Notes: a model not told the origin generated them from the sequence alone. DNA of 64,000 nucleotides from Pseudoduganella violaceinigra DSM 15887 (GCF_000425385.1 NZ_KE384360.1:130196-194195); one strand, 5' to 3'. Counted from the first letter of the stretch, positions 49,344 through 59,887 are shown. Numbers and translations: made by a program.

Positions 49344-52277
49344 ATGCCTGTTCAAAAACCTTCCAAGGTCGCTTCGTTCGCGTTGAAAACACTGACCGCT
49401 GCAGTGCTCAGCGGCGCCGTGCTCGTACCTACTACCGTCAACGCAGCTGGTCTTGGCAAGCTCACCGTGCTCTCCTCCCTGGGGCAGCCGCTGCGCGCCG
49501 AAATCGAATTGACCGCCGTTTCCTCTGAGGAAGCGTCCGAACTGGTGGCCAAGCTGGCCTCGCCGGATGCTTTCCGCGCCGCCAATATCGAATTCAACTC
49601 GGCCCTGCTCGGCCTGCGCTTCGAAGTCGAAGCCCGTGGCTCACGCCAATTCATCCGTATCACGTCCGGCCAGCCGATCAACGAACCTTTCGTTGATATG
49701 CTGCTCGAACTTACCTGGACCAATGGTCGCCTGGTACGGGAATACACCTTCCTGCTTGATCCAGCCGACCTGCGGACAGCCCGTTCGCCGCAAGTGGCGG
49801 CGCCGGTGCAGGCCAAGGGGGCACGCAATGCGCCGGCAGCTGCCGCGCCAAGCGCCACCCCGAGCGCCACGCCAAGTGCCGCATCAGCAGCGCCGTCCGC
49901 ACCAGCCCAGGCGCCAGCGCCAGCCGCATCGCGCGCCGCTGCCGGCACCGATGCCGGCGCCGGCGACAGCTACCAGGTCAAGAAAGGCGATACGCTCGGG
50001 CGTATCGCCGGCCGCCTGAAGCCGGCCGAAGTCTCGCTGGACATGATGCTGGCGGCGCTGTACCGCGCCAACCCGGACTCCTTCAACGGTGGCAATATGA
50101 ACCGCCTGAAGTCCGGCACCATCCTGACCGTGCCTGACGCGAACACCGTCAAGGGCAGCAGCCAGAGCGAGGCCCATGGCCTGGTCGTGGCGCATGCCGC
50201 CGACTTCAATGCCTACCGTTCCAAGCTGGCGGGCCAGGTGGCTGCGGCCACCCCGGCCAAGGAAGCGGAAGCCCAGCAAAGCCACACCGGCAAGATCACA
50301 GCCAAGGTGCAAGAGCGTCCGACCGCCGTCAGCGAGTCGAAAGACCAGCTGAAGCTGTCCAAGGCGGGCGACACGGCCACCAAGGCCGGCAAAACCGGCG
50401 CCATGGAAGAGAAGATCGCCAAGGACCGTCAGATGGCCGACGCCAGCGCCCGTGTGAAGGAGCTGGAAAAGAACGTCAATAGCCTCGAGAAGTTGGTGGA
50501 GGTGAAGAACAAGGCTGCCGCCAGCGCCCAGGCCAAGGCAAGCGCCGCGGCGTCGGCTCCGGCAGCAATCTTGTCCGCACCGTCGGCCCCTGCACCTGCG
50601 CCTGCCCCAGTCGCCGCGGCGCCAGCCCCGGCCCCGGCTCCAGTTCCCGCTCCAGCCGCTTCGGCGCCTGCCGCACCGGAAGCCGCCGCGCCGGCAGCTG
50701 CCGCACCAGTGGCCCCGGCGCCTGAACCGGAAAAGCCAGTCAAGCCAAAGCGCAGCCCAGTGGCCCCGGCGCCAGCGCCTGCCAGCCCAAGCCTGGTCGA
50801 CACGCTGATGGAAAACATCCAGCTGATCGGCGTTGGCATTGCAGCGCTGCTGGCCGGTGCCGCCGTGGTGGTGATGCGCCGCCGCAAGGCTGCCGAAGAA
50901 GAGTCGTCGATGATGAACACGGAATCGGGCAGCGTGATGGGCGATCCAGGCACGACCGCGCATTCCCTGTTCGCGGAAACCGGCGGCCAGAGCGTGGACA
51001 CCAGCAACAGCGTGTTCAACTCGAACTTCGCGCCGTCGGCCAGCCAGCTCGACACCAATGAAGTCGATCCGGTCGCGGAAGCCGACGTGTACATCGCCTA
51101 CGGCCGCGACGCCCAGGCGGAAGAGATCCTGAAGGAAGCGCTGCGCGTTCACCCTGAACGCCACCCAGTGCGCCTGAAGCTGCTGGAAATCTACGCCGGC
51201 CGCAAGGACGCGCGCGCCTTTGAAACCCAGGCCAGCGAGCTGTATTCGATGACCAAGGGCCAGGGCGACGAGTGGGCGCAAGCCGCCGCGCTGGGCGCCG
51301 GCATCGATGCCGACAATCCACTGTACGTGAATGCTGCGCAGGCGAAAGCTGCTGCAGGCCTGGGTGCAGCCGCCGCCGGCGCTGCCGCCCCTTTCGCAGC
51401 GAGCGAGTCGAATGAGCTCAACGACTTCGCTGCGATGTTTGCCGAGCCAGTAGCTGCTGCCCCGGCCAAGGCCGGTGGCCTGGACATGGACCTGAGCGCT
51501 GACGCTTCGCCAGCCGCTGCGGAATCCAGCCTGATGGACTTCGATCTCGACCGCGATGCCGGCTCGCTGCCGTCGCTGGCCGAGGAATCGAAGGCCGCGC
51601 CCAAAGCTGCTGAGAGCAATACCCTGGACTTCGACCTTGGTGGCCTGAGCTTCGATGAACCGGCGCCGTCTGGCGGGGCCGCGGTCGAACTGGCACCGGC
51701 ACCGGTTGCTGCTGCGGAAGAAGTGCACGACCTGTCCTTCGACCTGGGCCTGGATACGCCAGTCAGGGCGGAAGCCGTGCCAGCCGCGCCAGCCCATGAC
51801 GCCATGGCCGATATCGGCATGGACTTCGGCCTGGATCTGCCGAGCGAAGCCAAAGCGGCCGCAGCGGCGCCTGCCGCCGATCCGCTGGCTGAACTCGACA
51901 GCATGGACTTCTCGCTGCCATCCGGCGGCGCGGCGGCTCCTGCTGTAGCGCACGTCGAAGCGGCGCCGTTGTCGGCCGCCGACTTCTCGCTGGATCTGCC
52001 GAGCGAGCCAGTGGCCGCTGCCGCGGCACCGGCGGACTTCGACCTGTCCGGCATCAATCTCGACCTCGGCGGCGCGGGCCAGGCAACTGCCGCACCGAAG
52101 AACGAAGACGAGATGTCTGCTCTGCACATGGAAATGGACACCAAGCTGGACCTGGCGGTGGCATACCAGGAAATCGGCGACAAGGAAGGCGCCCGCGAGC
52201 TGCTGGATGAAGTGATCCGCGGCGGCAGCGACGACCAGGTCTCGCGCGCCAGCGCCATGCGTGCCCAACTCGGCTGA
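49344..52277 (+). CDS. fimV: FimV/HubP-family polar protein
   Basis: A 977-residue inner-membrane protein that organises the cell pole and type IV pilus assembly. Signal peptide, then the periplasmic FimV N-terminal domain (LGKLTVLSSLGQPLRAEIELTA, split around residues 36-57) and a LysM peptidoglycan-binding domain at about 210-270 (YQVKKGDTLGRIAGRL). A coiled coil (residues 355-385) and an Ala/Pro-rich linker follow, and one membrane helix at about 493-513. The cytoplasmic half is long and acidic with repeated MDFxL / LDFDL motifs, ending in the FimV C-terminal domain LDLAVAYQEIGDKEGARELL. It connects to the pilin gene elsewhere in the window. Confidence 0.92.
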   Translation: MPVQKPSKVASFALKTLTAAVLSGAVLVPTTVNAAGLGKLTVLSSLGQPLRAEIELTAVSSEEASELVAKLASPDAFRAANIEFNSALLGLRFEVEARGSRQFIRITSGQPINEPFVDMLLELTWTNGRLVREYTFLLDPADLRTARSPQVAAPVQAKGARNAPAAAAPSATPSATPSAASAAPSAPAQAPAPAASRAAAGTDAGAGDSYQVKKGDTLGRIAGRLKPAEVSLDMMLAALYRANPDSFNGGNMNRLKSGTILTVPDANTVKGSSQSEAHGLVVAHAADFNAYRSKLAGQVAAATPAKEAEAQQSHTGKITAKVQERPTAVSESKDQLKLSKAGDTATKAGKTGAMEEKIAKDRQMADASARVKELEKNVNSLEKLVEVKNKAAASAQAKASAAASAPAAILSAPSAPAPAPAPVAAAPAPAPAPVPAPAASAPAAPEAAAPAAAAPVAPAPEPEKPVKPKRSPVAPAPAPASPSLVDTLMENIQLIGVGIAALLAGAAVVVMRRRKAAEEESSMMNTESGSVMGDPGTTAHSLFAETGGQSVDTSNSVFNSNFAPSASQLDTNEVDPVAEADVYIAYGRDAQAEEILKEALRVHPERHPVRLKLLEIYAGRKDARAFETQASELYSMTKGQGDEWAQAAALGAGIDADNPLYVNAAQAKAAAGLGAAAAGAAAPFAASESNELNDFAAMFAEPVAAAPAKAGGLDMDLSADASPAAAESSLMDFDLDRDAGSLPSLAEESKAAPKAAESNTLDFDLGGLSFDEPAPSGGAAVELAPAPVAAAEEVHDLSFDLGLDTPVRAEAVPAAPAHDAMADIGMDFGLDLPSEAKAAAAAPAADPLAELDSMDFSLPSGGAAAPAVAHVEAAPLSAADFSLDLPSEPVAAAAAPADFDLSGINLDLGGAGQATAAPKNEDEMSALHMEMDTKLDLAVAYQEIGDKEGARELLDEVIRGGSDDQVSRASAMRAQLG

Positions 52278-52310
52278 GCCTCAGCTGTCCGGCTAGGTAG
52301 CAAATAGCCG

Positions 52311-52316
52311 TATAAT
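52311..52316 (+). promoter_or_regulatory. Candidate -10 box of truA
   Basis: A perfect TATAAT overlaps the left arm of the fimV terminator. A start near 52323 would give a leader of about 30 bases. No clear -35 is seen at the expected distance. Confidence 0.4.
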
Positions 52317-52351
52317 GCCCGGTCACAGATCAATCTGACCGGGCATTTTTT
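52314..52351 (+). terminator. Terminator after fimV, abutting truA
   Basis: AATGCCCGGTCA (52314-52325) and TGACCGGGCATT (52336-52347) form a 12-base stem with a 10-base loop, followed by T to 52351. truA begins 4 bases later. Confidence 0.9.
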
Positions 52352-52354
52352 ATT

Positions 52355-53158
52355 TTGAAACGCATCGCATTAGGAGTTCAGTACAACGGCGCCGACTGGC
52401 TTGGCTACCAGGTCCAGCCGCACGGCCAGACCGTGCAGAACAGGCTGGAGGACGCCATTGAGCGCTTTGCCTGCGCCCGGCTGGCCACCACCTGCGCCGG
52501 CCGCACCGACGCCGGTGTGCACGCCTTGAACCAGGTGGTGCACTTCGACACCGATCTGGATCGCGCAGAACACGCCTGGGTGCGCGGCATCAACGCCTTC
52601 CTGCCCGAATCGATCGGCGTGCGCTGGGCGCGCTACCTGCCCGCGGCGCCGACGCCGGAACAGGAATTCCATGCCCGTTTCAGTGCCCGTTCCCGTACCT
52701 ACCACTACCTGCTGTACAACCAACAAGTGCGTTCGCCCCTGCTGGCGGGCCGCGCCGGATTCACCCACTGGAAGCTGGACGTGGAGCGCATGCGCGAAGC
52801 GGTCAAGCCCCTGATCGGGACCCACGATTTCACCGCCTTCCGCGCCTCGATGTGCCAGGCCAAGACGCCGGTCAAGGAGATGCACTGCATCGAGATCGAG
52901 CGCCACGGCGACATGATCCTGTTCACGCTGCGCGCCAACGCCTTCCTGCACCATATGGTGCGCAACCTGGTCGGTTCGCTGGTCTACGTCGGCCAGGGGC
53001 GCGAGAACACGGACTGGATGGGCGAGCTGCTGGCAGGGCGGGACCGCACCAAGTCGGCGCCCACCTTCATGCCCGACGGCCTGTACCTGTCCCGCATCGA
53101 ATACGACGAAAAATGGGGCTTGCCTTACGAAGAGCCCTGCATCCTCCCAGCCTTTTAA
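52355..53158 (+). CDS. truA: tRNA pseudouridine(38-40) synthase
   Basis: Converts uridines 38-40 of the tRNA anticodon arm to pseudouridine. The catalytic aspartate is D52 in CAGRTDAGVHALNQVVHFD. Further family features are FHARFSARSRTYHYLLYN and FLHHMVRNLVGSLVYVG. The start is TTG, opening MKRIALGVQYNG; there is no ATG, GTG or Shine-Dalgarno sequence between the upstream stop codon and it. It lies 4 bases after a terminator hairpin, which is unusual. Length 267. trpF follows 11 bases after its stop. Confidence 0.93.
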   Translation: MKRIALGVQYNGADWLGYQVQPHGQTVQNRLEDAIERFACARLATTCAGRTDAGVHALNQVVHFDTDLDRAEHAWVRGINAFLPESIGVRWARYLPAAPTPEQEFHARFSARSRTYHYLLYNQQVRSPLLAGRAGFTHWKLDVERMREAVKPLIGTHDFTAFRASMCQAKTPVKEMHCIEIERHGDMILFTLRANAFLHHMVRNLVGSLVYVGQGRENTDWMGELLAGRDRTKSAPTFMPDGLYLSRIEYDEKWGLPYEEPCILPAF

Positions 53159-53169
53159 GGAAACCGGCA

Positions 53170-53845
53170 ATGCCACGCACCCGCATCAAGATCTGCGGCC
53201 TGACCCGCGAAGAAGACGTCCAGGCCGCCGTGGCGGCGGGCGCCGACGCGGTGGGCTTCGTGTTCTACGAGAAGAGCCCGCGCTACGTCGCCCCGCAGCG
53301 CGCCGCCGAACTGATTGCGCTGCTGCCGCCGTTTGTGACCCCGGTCGGCCTGTTCGTCAACCACACGGCGGAGCAGGTGGCCGCCACCGTGGCGGTGGCG
53401 CCGGTATCGCTGCTGCAATTCCATGGCGATGAAAGCGCCGCAGAGTGCGCCGCCGCGGCGCGCGCCGCGGGCCGGGCCTATGTGCGGGTATTCCGTGTCA
53501 AACCCGACACAAGCGGCGCCGAGCTGCTAGAATATGAGCGACTTTGCCGCGCATCCAGCAGCTTGTTCTCGGGCCTCCTGCTCGATACCTTCGTGGATGC
53601 CTATGGCGGCGCAGGAAAGGTTTTCGATTGGTCTCTAATCCCAAAAGATCTCGCGCATCGGGCCGTTTTGAGTGGTGGCTTGAGCGTGCAAAATGTGACT
53701 GGCGCAGTGGCCAGCGTTCGCCCTTACGCGGTTGACGTCTCAAGTGGCGTCGAGCGCGCCAAGGGCATCAAAGATGCTCGCCTGATCGCGGAGTTCATTC
53801 GCGGCGCGCGGGCAGCAGATGCCACTTTTGAGAAAGATCCGCACC

Positions 53846-53862
<17 letters not shown>
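53170..53862 (+). CDS. trpF: Phosphoribosylanthranilate isomerase
   Basis: A TIM-barrel isomerase of tryptophan synthesis, 230 residues. The catalytic cysteine is in RIKICGLTREEDV; the catalytic aspartate in LLLDTFVDAYGGAGKVFDWSL. Another mark is GADAVGFVFYEKSPRYV. The ATG at 53170 is preceded by AAGGAAACC. It overlaps trpB by 17 bases. An Arg/Ser-rich extension in other frames is ignored. Confidence 0.96.
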
Positions 53863-55085
<1,223 letters not shown>

Positions 55086-55087
<2 letters not shown>

Positions 55088-55253
55088 AACCGGTAATCCA
55101 GGGTCAGACCCAAGGGTCAGACCCTGTCAGATCATCCGCCGCGAGTTTGGTTTGGGGCTTTTGACTTTCGTCGAAGATCAAGGCGCACATCCCTGCACGC
55201 GGCCGCCGCGTACCGGGGTCAGACCCTTGGGTCTGACCCCGCCTTACCGGTTT
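55086..55253. repeat. Palindromic repeat cluster between trpB and trpA
   Basis: The spacer begins AAAACCGGTAA (55086-55096) and ends TTACCGGTTT (55244-55253), so its flanks are inverted copies. Inside are two direct GGGTCAGACCC copies (55101-55111, 55114-55124) and an inverted pair GGGGTCAGACCC / GGGTCTGACCCC (55215-55226, 55229-55240). This looks like a REP/BIME-type element inserted in the operon. Confidence 0.9.
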
Positions 55254-55269
55254 GAAAAAGGAAAGCAAA

Positions 55270-56073
55270 ATGACTCGTATCGCACAAACCTTCGCCGCTC
55301 TGAAAGCGCAAAACAAAAAAGCCCTGGTCACCTTCATCACCGCCGGCGACCCGGAACCGGGCCTCACCGTAAGCTTGATGCACGCCCTGGTGGAAGGCGG
55401 GGCCGACATCCTGGAACTGGGCATCCCATTCTCCGACCCCATGGCGGAGGGCCCTGTCATCCAGCGCGCCTGCGAACGCGCGCTGGCGAAGGGTGTCGGC
55501 ATCCGCCACTGCTTCGACTTCGTACGCGAATTCCGCAAGACCAACAGCAGCACGCCGGTGGTCCTGATGGGCTACGCCAACCCGATCGAACGCCTGGGCG
55601 CCGACGCCTACATCGACGCCAGCCGCGCCGCCGGCGCCGACGGCGCCATCGTGGTCGATTATCCGCCGGAGGAGTGCGAGGCGTTCGCCGCCAAGATGCG
55701 CGCCGCGGGGCAGGACCTGATCTTCCTGCTGGCTCCCACCTCGACCGAAGAGCGGGTGCAGCAGGTGGCGCGCGTGGGCAGCGGTTTCACATACTATGTG
55801 TCCCTGAAAGGCGTGACCGGCGCCGGCCATATCGACACGGAAGACGTGGCGCGCCGCCTGGACATGATACGCAAGCACGTGCAGCTGCCGCTGGGCGTCG
55901 GTTTCGGCATCCGCGACGGGGAAACCGCCCGCGCGGTGGCCGCCGTGGCCGATGCGGTGGTGATCGGCAGCCGCATCATCCAGGAAATCGAGTCGGCCGG
56001 GCCAGAAAACGCTGTAAAATCAGTACGATCGTTCGTTTCCGGCATTCGCCACGCACTTGACGCAAAGCATTAA
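55270..56073 (+). CDS. trpA: Tryptophan synthase alpha chain
   Basis: Cleaves indole-3-glycerol phosphate to indole. Length 267. Catalytic E49 is present in ADILELGIPFSDP, but the position of the second acid, D60 in E. coli (DPLADGP), is Glu here (DPMAEGP). The phosphate-binding part and GFGIRDGETARAV are normal. A 182-base repeat-containing spacer, rather than the usual overlap, separates it from trpB. Ribosome site AAAGGAAAGC, identical to that of asd. Confidence 0.95.
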   Translation: MTRIAQTFAALKAQNKKALVTFITAGDPEPGLTVSLMHALVEGGADILELGIPFSDPMAEGPVIQRACERALAKGVGIRHCFDFVREFRKTNSSTPVVLMGYANPIERLGADAYIDASRAAGADGAIVVDYPPEECEAFAAKMRAAGQDLIFLLAPTSTEERVQQVARVGSGFTYYVSLKGVTGAGHIDTEDVARRLDMIRKHVQLPLGVGFGIRDGETARAVAAVADAVVIGSRIIQEIESAGPENAVKSVRSFVSGIRHALDAKH

Positions 56074-56101
56074 TCCGAGAGCAAGATTCTGCCTGTTTTG
56101 T

Positions 56102-56130
56102 TCGACAGGGCAGGCAGAACCGGCTACACT
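56102..56130 (+). promoter_or_regulatory. Candidate sigma-70 promoter of accD
   Basis: TCGACA (56102-56107), 17 bases, TACACT (56125-56130). The spacing is ideal and five of six -35 bases match. Start expected near 56137, ahead of the accD ATG. Confidence 0.5.
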
Positions 56131-56162
56131 TCCGGCCTAAGTTAGTGCAAGAGGAGAAATTT

Positions 56163-57035
56163 ATGAGCTGGTTGGAAAAATTGCTGCCACCGCGCATCCA
56201 GCGCTCGGACGCTGCCGCTCGCAAGACAATGCCTGAAGGCCTGTGGGTCAAGTGCCCATCCTGCGAGGCTGTGCTGTACCGTACCGACCTCGAGTCGAAC
56301 CTGCATGTCTGCCCCAAGTGCGACCATCACATGCGTATCCGCGCCCGCGAGCGCCTGGACGCGCTGCTGGACGCCGGCGGCCGTTATGAAATCGGCCAGG
56401 AGACCCTGCCGGTCGACACGCTGAAGTTCAAGGATAGCAAGAAATACCCGGATCGCCTGAAGCAGGCGATGGAAGCCACCGGCGAAACCGATGCCCTGAT
56501 CGCGATGGGCGGCTCGATCATGAGCCTGCCGGTTGTCGTGGCGTGCTTCGAATTCGAATTCATGGGCGGCTCCATGGGTTCCGTGGTGGGCGAACGTTTC
56601 GCCCGCGCGGCCCAGGTGGCGCTGGAACAGAAGGTGCCGTTCATCTGCGTGACCGCCACCGGCGGCGCACGTATGCAGGAAGGCCTGCTGTCGCTGATGC
56701 AGATGGCGAAAACCACCGCCATGCTGACCAAGCTGGCCGAGAAGAAGCTGCCGTTCATCTCGGTGCTGACCGACCCGACCATGGGCGGCGTGTCCGCCTC
56801 GTTCGCCTTCATGGGCGACGTGGTGATGGCCGAGCCGAAGGCGCTGATCGGCTTCGCCGGCCCGCGCGTGATCGAAAACACCGTGCGTGAAAAGCTGCCG
56901 GAAGGCTTCCAGCGTTCCGAGTTCCTGCTGACCAAGGGCGCGATCGACATGATCGTCGACCGCCGCCAGATGCGCGAAGAAATCGCCCGCCTGCTGGCCC
57001 TGATGCAGAACCAGGCCGTGGAAGTGCTGGCCTAA
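56163..57035 (+). CDS. accD: Acetyl-CoA carboxylase carboxyltransferase subunit beta
   Basis: Transfers the carboxyl group from biotin to acetyl-CoA, with AccA, in the first step of fatty acid synthesis. The four-cysteine zinc ribbon is C31, C34, C50, C53 (VKCPSCEAV, HVCPKCDHH). Crotonase-fold part has MGGSMGSVVGERFARA and CVTATGGARMQEGLL. Length 290. ATG at 56163 has GAGGAGAAA upstream. The trpA-accD-folC order is common in proteobacteria. Confidence 0.97.
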   Translation: MSWLEKLLPPRIQRSDAAARKTMPEGLWVKCPSCEAVLYRTDLESNLHVCPKCDHHMRIRARERLDALLDAGGRYEIGQETLPVDTLKFKDSKKYPDRLKQAMEATGETDALIAMGGSIMSLPVVVACFEFEFMGGSMGSVVGERFARAAQVALEQKVPFICVTATGGARMQEGLLSLMQMAKTTAMLTKLAEKKLPFISVLTDPTMGGVSASFAFMGDVVMAEPKALIGFAGPRVIENTVREKLPEGFQRSEFLLTKGAIDMIVDRRQMREEIARLLALMQNQAVEVLA

Positions 57036-57054
57036 GCTTTACGTTTCACCCGGC

Positions 57055-57079
57055 GCGCGCAGCCTCCTGCGCTGCGCGC
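57055..57079 (+). other. Hairpin between accD and folC
   Basis: GCGCGCAGC (57055-57063) and GCTGCGCGC (57071-57079) form a 9-base stem with a 7-base loop; no T run follows, so it is unlikely to terminate. Confidence 0.5.
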
Positions 57080-57101
57080 CCGAACTCCCTCCCTGGCGAT
57101 A

Positions 57102-58391
57102 ATGTCCAATCTCCCGAATACCCTCCCCGAATGGCTTGCGCTGATCGAGTCGCGCCATGCCGAAACCGTCATCAACATGGGCCTGGACCGCGTGCGCGCC
57201 GTCAAGGAACGCATGGCATTGCAGTTCAAGTGCCCGGTCATCATGGTGGCCGGCACCAACGGCAAGGGCTCGACCTGCGCCATGCTGGAATCGATCCTGA
57301 TGCAAGGCGGTTACCGCGTCGGCCTGTACATCAAGCCCCACTTCCTGCATTTCAACGAGCGCGCGCGCCTGAACGGCGATATGGCGAGCGGCGAGCAGCT
57401 GGTGGACAGCTTCAATTTCGTGGAGCGCTCGCGCGGCGATATTTCGCTGACTTATTTTGAATTCACCACGCTGGCCATCATGCACCTGATGTCGCAGGCG
57501 GCGCTCGACGTGGTTATCCTCGAAGTGGGCCTGGGCGGCCGCCTGGATGCGGTCAATGTGATCGACGCCGACGTGTCGATCGTGACCAGCGTCGATATCG
57601 ACCACGTCGACTACCTGGGCGGTACGCGCGAGCAGATCGGCTTTGAGAAGGCTGGTATCTTCCGCACCGGAAAAGCGGCCATCTGCAGCGATCCGGTGCC
57701 GCCGCAGGCCCTGATCGATCACGCCACGGAAATCGGCGCCGACCTGTGGCTGATGGGGCGCGATTTCAATTATGCCGGTGACAAGCAGCAATGGAATTAC
57801 GGCGGACGTTCGCAGCGCCGCAATTCGCTGGCCTACCCGGGCCTGCGCGGCGCCAACCAGCTGCTCAATGCCTGCGCGGCGCTGGCGGCCCTGGAAGCGC
57901 TGAAGATGGAACTGCCGGTCGGCGCCCAGGAAGTGCGCACCGGCCTGGTGATGGTGGAGCTGCCGGGCCGCTTCCAGGTGCTGCCGGGCCGCCCGACTGT
58001 CATCTACGACGTCGCGCACAACCCGCACGCCGCCGCCGCGCTGGCGCAGAACGTGGGCAATATGGGCTTCAGCCCGTACACCTTCGCGGTGTTCGGCTCC
58101 ATGCACGACAAGGATATCGACGGCGTGATCCAGGCCATGGCGCCCAATGTCGACCATTGGTGCCTGACCAACCTGCCGTCGCCGCGCGCAGCGACGGCGT
58201 CGGAACTGGCGGCCAAAGTGCAGGCAATTGAGCCTAAAATGGATGAGAAAACCGTTAATATTTTCGATGATCCAGGCCAGGCATTCGCAAATGCGATCAG
58301 CCGTGCGGGCGAGAATGATAGAATTGTGGTCTTTGGATCATTCCTGACCGTCGCCGGCGTCATGGCGGCGAAAAAATCCTCACTCCACTGA
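57102..58391 (+). CDS. folC: Folylpolyglutamate / dihydrofolate synthase
   Basis: Bifunctional enzyme that adds glutamate to dihydropteroate and to folates. ATP P-loop GTNGKGST (residues 51-58), metal/ATP region EVGLGGRLDAVNVIDADVS (split near residues 142-160), and the C-terminal ligase domain with VIYDVAHNPHAAAAL. Length 429 is typical. It follows accD as in E. coli. The stop precedes the SPOR-domain gene by 11 bases. Confidence 0.95.
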   Translation: MSNLPNTLPEWLALIESRHAETVINMGLDRVRAVKERMALQFKCPVIMVAGTNGKGSTCAMLESILMQGGYRVGLYIKPHFLHFNERARLNGDMASGEQLVDSFNFVERSRGDISLTYFEFTTLAIMHLMSQAALDVVILEVGLGGRLDAVNVIDADVSIVTSVDIDHVDYLGGTREQIGFEKAGIFRTGKAAICSDPVPPQALIDHATEIGADLWLMGRDFNYAGDKQQWNYGGRSQRRNSLAYPGLRGANQLLNACAALAALEALKMELPVGAQEVRTGLVMVELPGRFQVLPGRPTVIYDVAHNPHAAAALAQNVGNMGFSPYTFAVFGSMHDKDIDGVIQAMAPNVDHWCLTNLPSPRAATASELAAKVQAIEPKMDEKTVNIFDDPGQAFANAISRAGENDRIVVFGSFLTVAGVMAAKKSSLH

Positions 58392-58402
58392 GAAAATCAC
58401 GC

Positions 58403-59374
58403 ATGGGCTTGTTATCGAAATTTGGCAAAGACAAGCAAGATGCTGCTGGTGATGACAGCGGCTATTACCGCGCACAGGACGACCGGGCTTTGAACGACAA
58501 GGCCCGCTCCAAGCGCGCATCCAGTGCTGGCGCCGACGCGGCGCCGCGCCGCAATGGCGGCAAAAATGCAGCTGATCCCGTATTGCCAGAGAAGAAGCGC
58601 GCCCGCCGGCGCCTGGTCGGCGCCATTGCGCTGGCGCTGGCCGTTGCCATCGGCCTGCCGATGCTGCTCGATTCCGAGCCAAAATCGTCGGTATCCGACA
58701 TCGCCATCAATATGCCGTCCAAGGACAAGCCGGGCGAACCGCTGAATGGCGGGCCGGTGCCGGCACCGATGCCGGCGATCGAGCAGCCCGCCGCTGGCAA
58801 GCCTTCCGCCTCGGCCCAGTCTTCACGCACGGTGGCCCCAGTCGCTGCGGCGGGCGCCTCGCTGGACAAGGGCGAAGAAATTGTCCACGTGCCGGCCAAG
58901 CCGGCCGTGACCGAGCCGGCAAAGCCGCCCAAAGCGGCCGATGTCAAAGCGACCGACCTGAAAGTCGCGAAGGCCGAAGTGAAGCATCCGGAAACCAAGC
59001 CCGAACCGAAGAAGCCGGAAACCAAGCCTGACACCAAGCCTGACATCAAGCCTGACACTAAGCCGGAAGCCAAGCCCAGCCATAACGACGATGCGCGCGC
59101 CATGGCTATCCTGGAAGGCAAGCCCACCGAAGCGGCGCCCGCAGCCGCCAAGTATGTGATCAAGGTCGGCGCCTTCGCTGCCAAAGACAAAGTGGACGAG
59201 TTGCAGCGCAAGCTGAACGAAGCCGGCATCAAGTCCTATGCGCAAAAGGTCAACACCGCCAACGGCGAATTGACCAGCGTGCGAGTCGGCCCGTTCCCGA
59301 ACAAGGACGAAGCTGAAAAGGTCAAAGCCAAGCTGGGCAAACTGGGCCTGACTGGCAGCCTGACTCCAGCCTGA
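58403..59374 (+). CDS. SPOR-domain inner-membrane protein, DedD-like
   Basis: A 323-residue single-pass protein. An N-terminal cytoplasmic basic region, one membrane helix at about 74-93 (VGAIALALAVAIGLPMLL) and a long Ala/Pro/Lys periplasmic linker. The linker contains tandem KP-E/D-TKPD type repeats at about 195-230. The C-terminal SPOR domain (about 249-323, YVIKVGAFAAKDKVDEL) binds glycan strands lacking stem peptides at the division site. Position between folC and cvpA matches dedD of E. coli. Confidence 0.88.
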   Translation: MGLLSKFGKDKQDAAGDDSGYYRAQDDRALNDKARSKRASSAGADAAPRRNGGKNAADPVLPEKKRARRRLVGAIALALAVAIGLPMLLDSEPKSSVSDIAINMPSKDKPGEPLNGGPVPAPMPAIEQPAAGKPSASAQSSRTVAPVAAAGASLDKGEEIVHVPAKPAVTEPAKPPKAADVKATDLKVAKAEVKHPETKPEPKKPETKPDTKPDIKPDTKPEAKPSHNDDARAMAILEGKPTEAAPAAAKYVIKVGAFAAKDKVDELQRKLNEAGIKSYAQKVNTANGELTSVRVGPFPNKDEAEKVKAKLGKLGLTGSLTPA

Positions 59375-59398
59375 CCGATGATTTGAGGCTGCGCTGAC

Positions 59399-59887
59399 GT
59401 GACGATTTTCGATTACCTGGTTATCTTCGTGCTGGTCTCTTCCGTCATCATCAGTACCCTGCGTGGCCTGGTCAAAGAGGTATTGTCCCTGGCCGGCTGG
59501 ATTGTCGCTTTCGTCGTCGCCAACGCTTACGGCCCGTGGCTGGCCGCCATGCTGCCGAGCGCCCTGCCGGGCGAGGTGGTACGCCTGATCGTTGCTTTCA
59601 TTGCATTATTTATCGGTGTGCGCATCCTCATGGCCCTGCTGACCATGGCGATCGATGCGCTGATCACTGCCGGCGGCCTGTCGCTGGCCGACCGTGGCCT
59701 GGGAGGCGTGTTTGGCCTCGGCCGGGGTATCGTGATCGTGCTGGCCGGCGTCATATTGTGCGGGATGACGTCCATCCCCAAACAGGATTTCTGGAAAAAC
59801 GCGCTGTTGAGTCCCATGGCGGAATCCAGTGTGCGAACGGTGAAACCGATGCTGCCCGATGCGATGGCGCAGCATGTCCATTTTTAG
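59399..59887 (+). CDS. cvpA: CvpA family membrane protein
   Basis: A 162-residue inner-membrane protein, four helices (e.g. LVIFVLVSSVIISTLRG, SLAGWIVAFVVANAYGP), named from colicin V production in E. coli and linked to envelope stress tolerance. Start is GTG at 59399. It precedes purF, as in E. coli, 39 bases before its ATG. Confidence 0.9.
   Translation: MTIFDYLVIFVLVSSVIISTLRGLVKEVLSLAGWIVAFVVANAYGPWLAAMLPSALPGEVVRLIVAFIALFIGVRILMALLTMAIDALITAGGLSLADRGLGGVFGLGRGIVIVLAGVILCGMTSIPKQDFWKNALLSPMAESSVRTVKPMLPDAMAQHVHF

Noticed and set aside
49884..52268. 794-codon minus-strand frame across fimV
   Set aside because: Antisense of the Ala/Pro-rich FimV; its Gly/Arg/Trp runs simply mirror the Ala codons.
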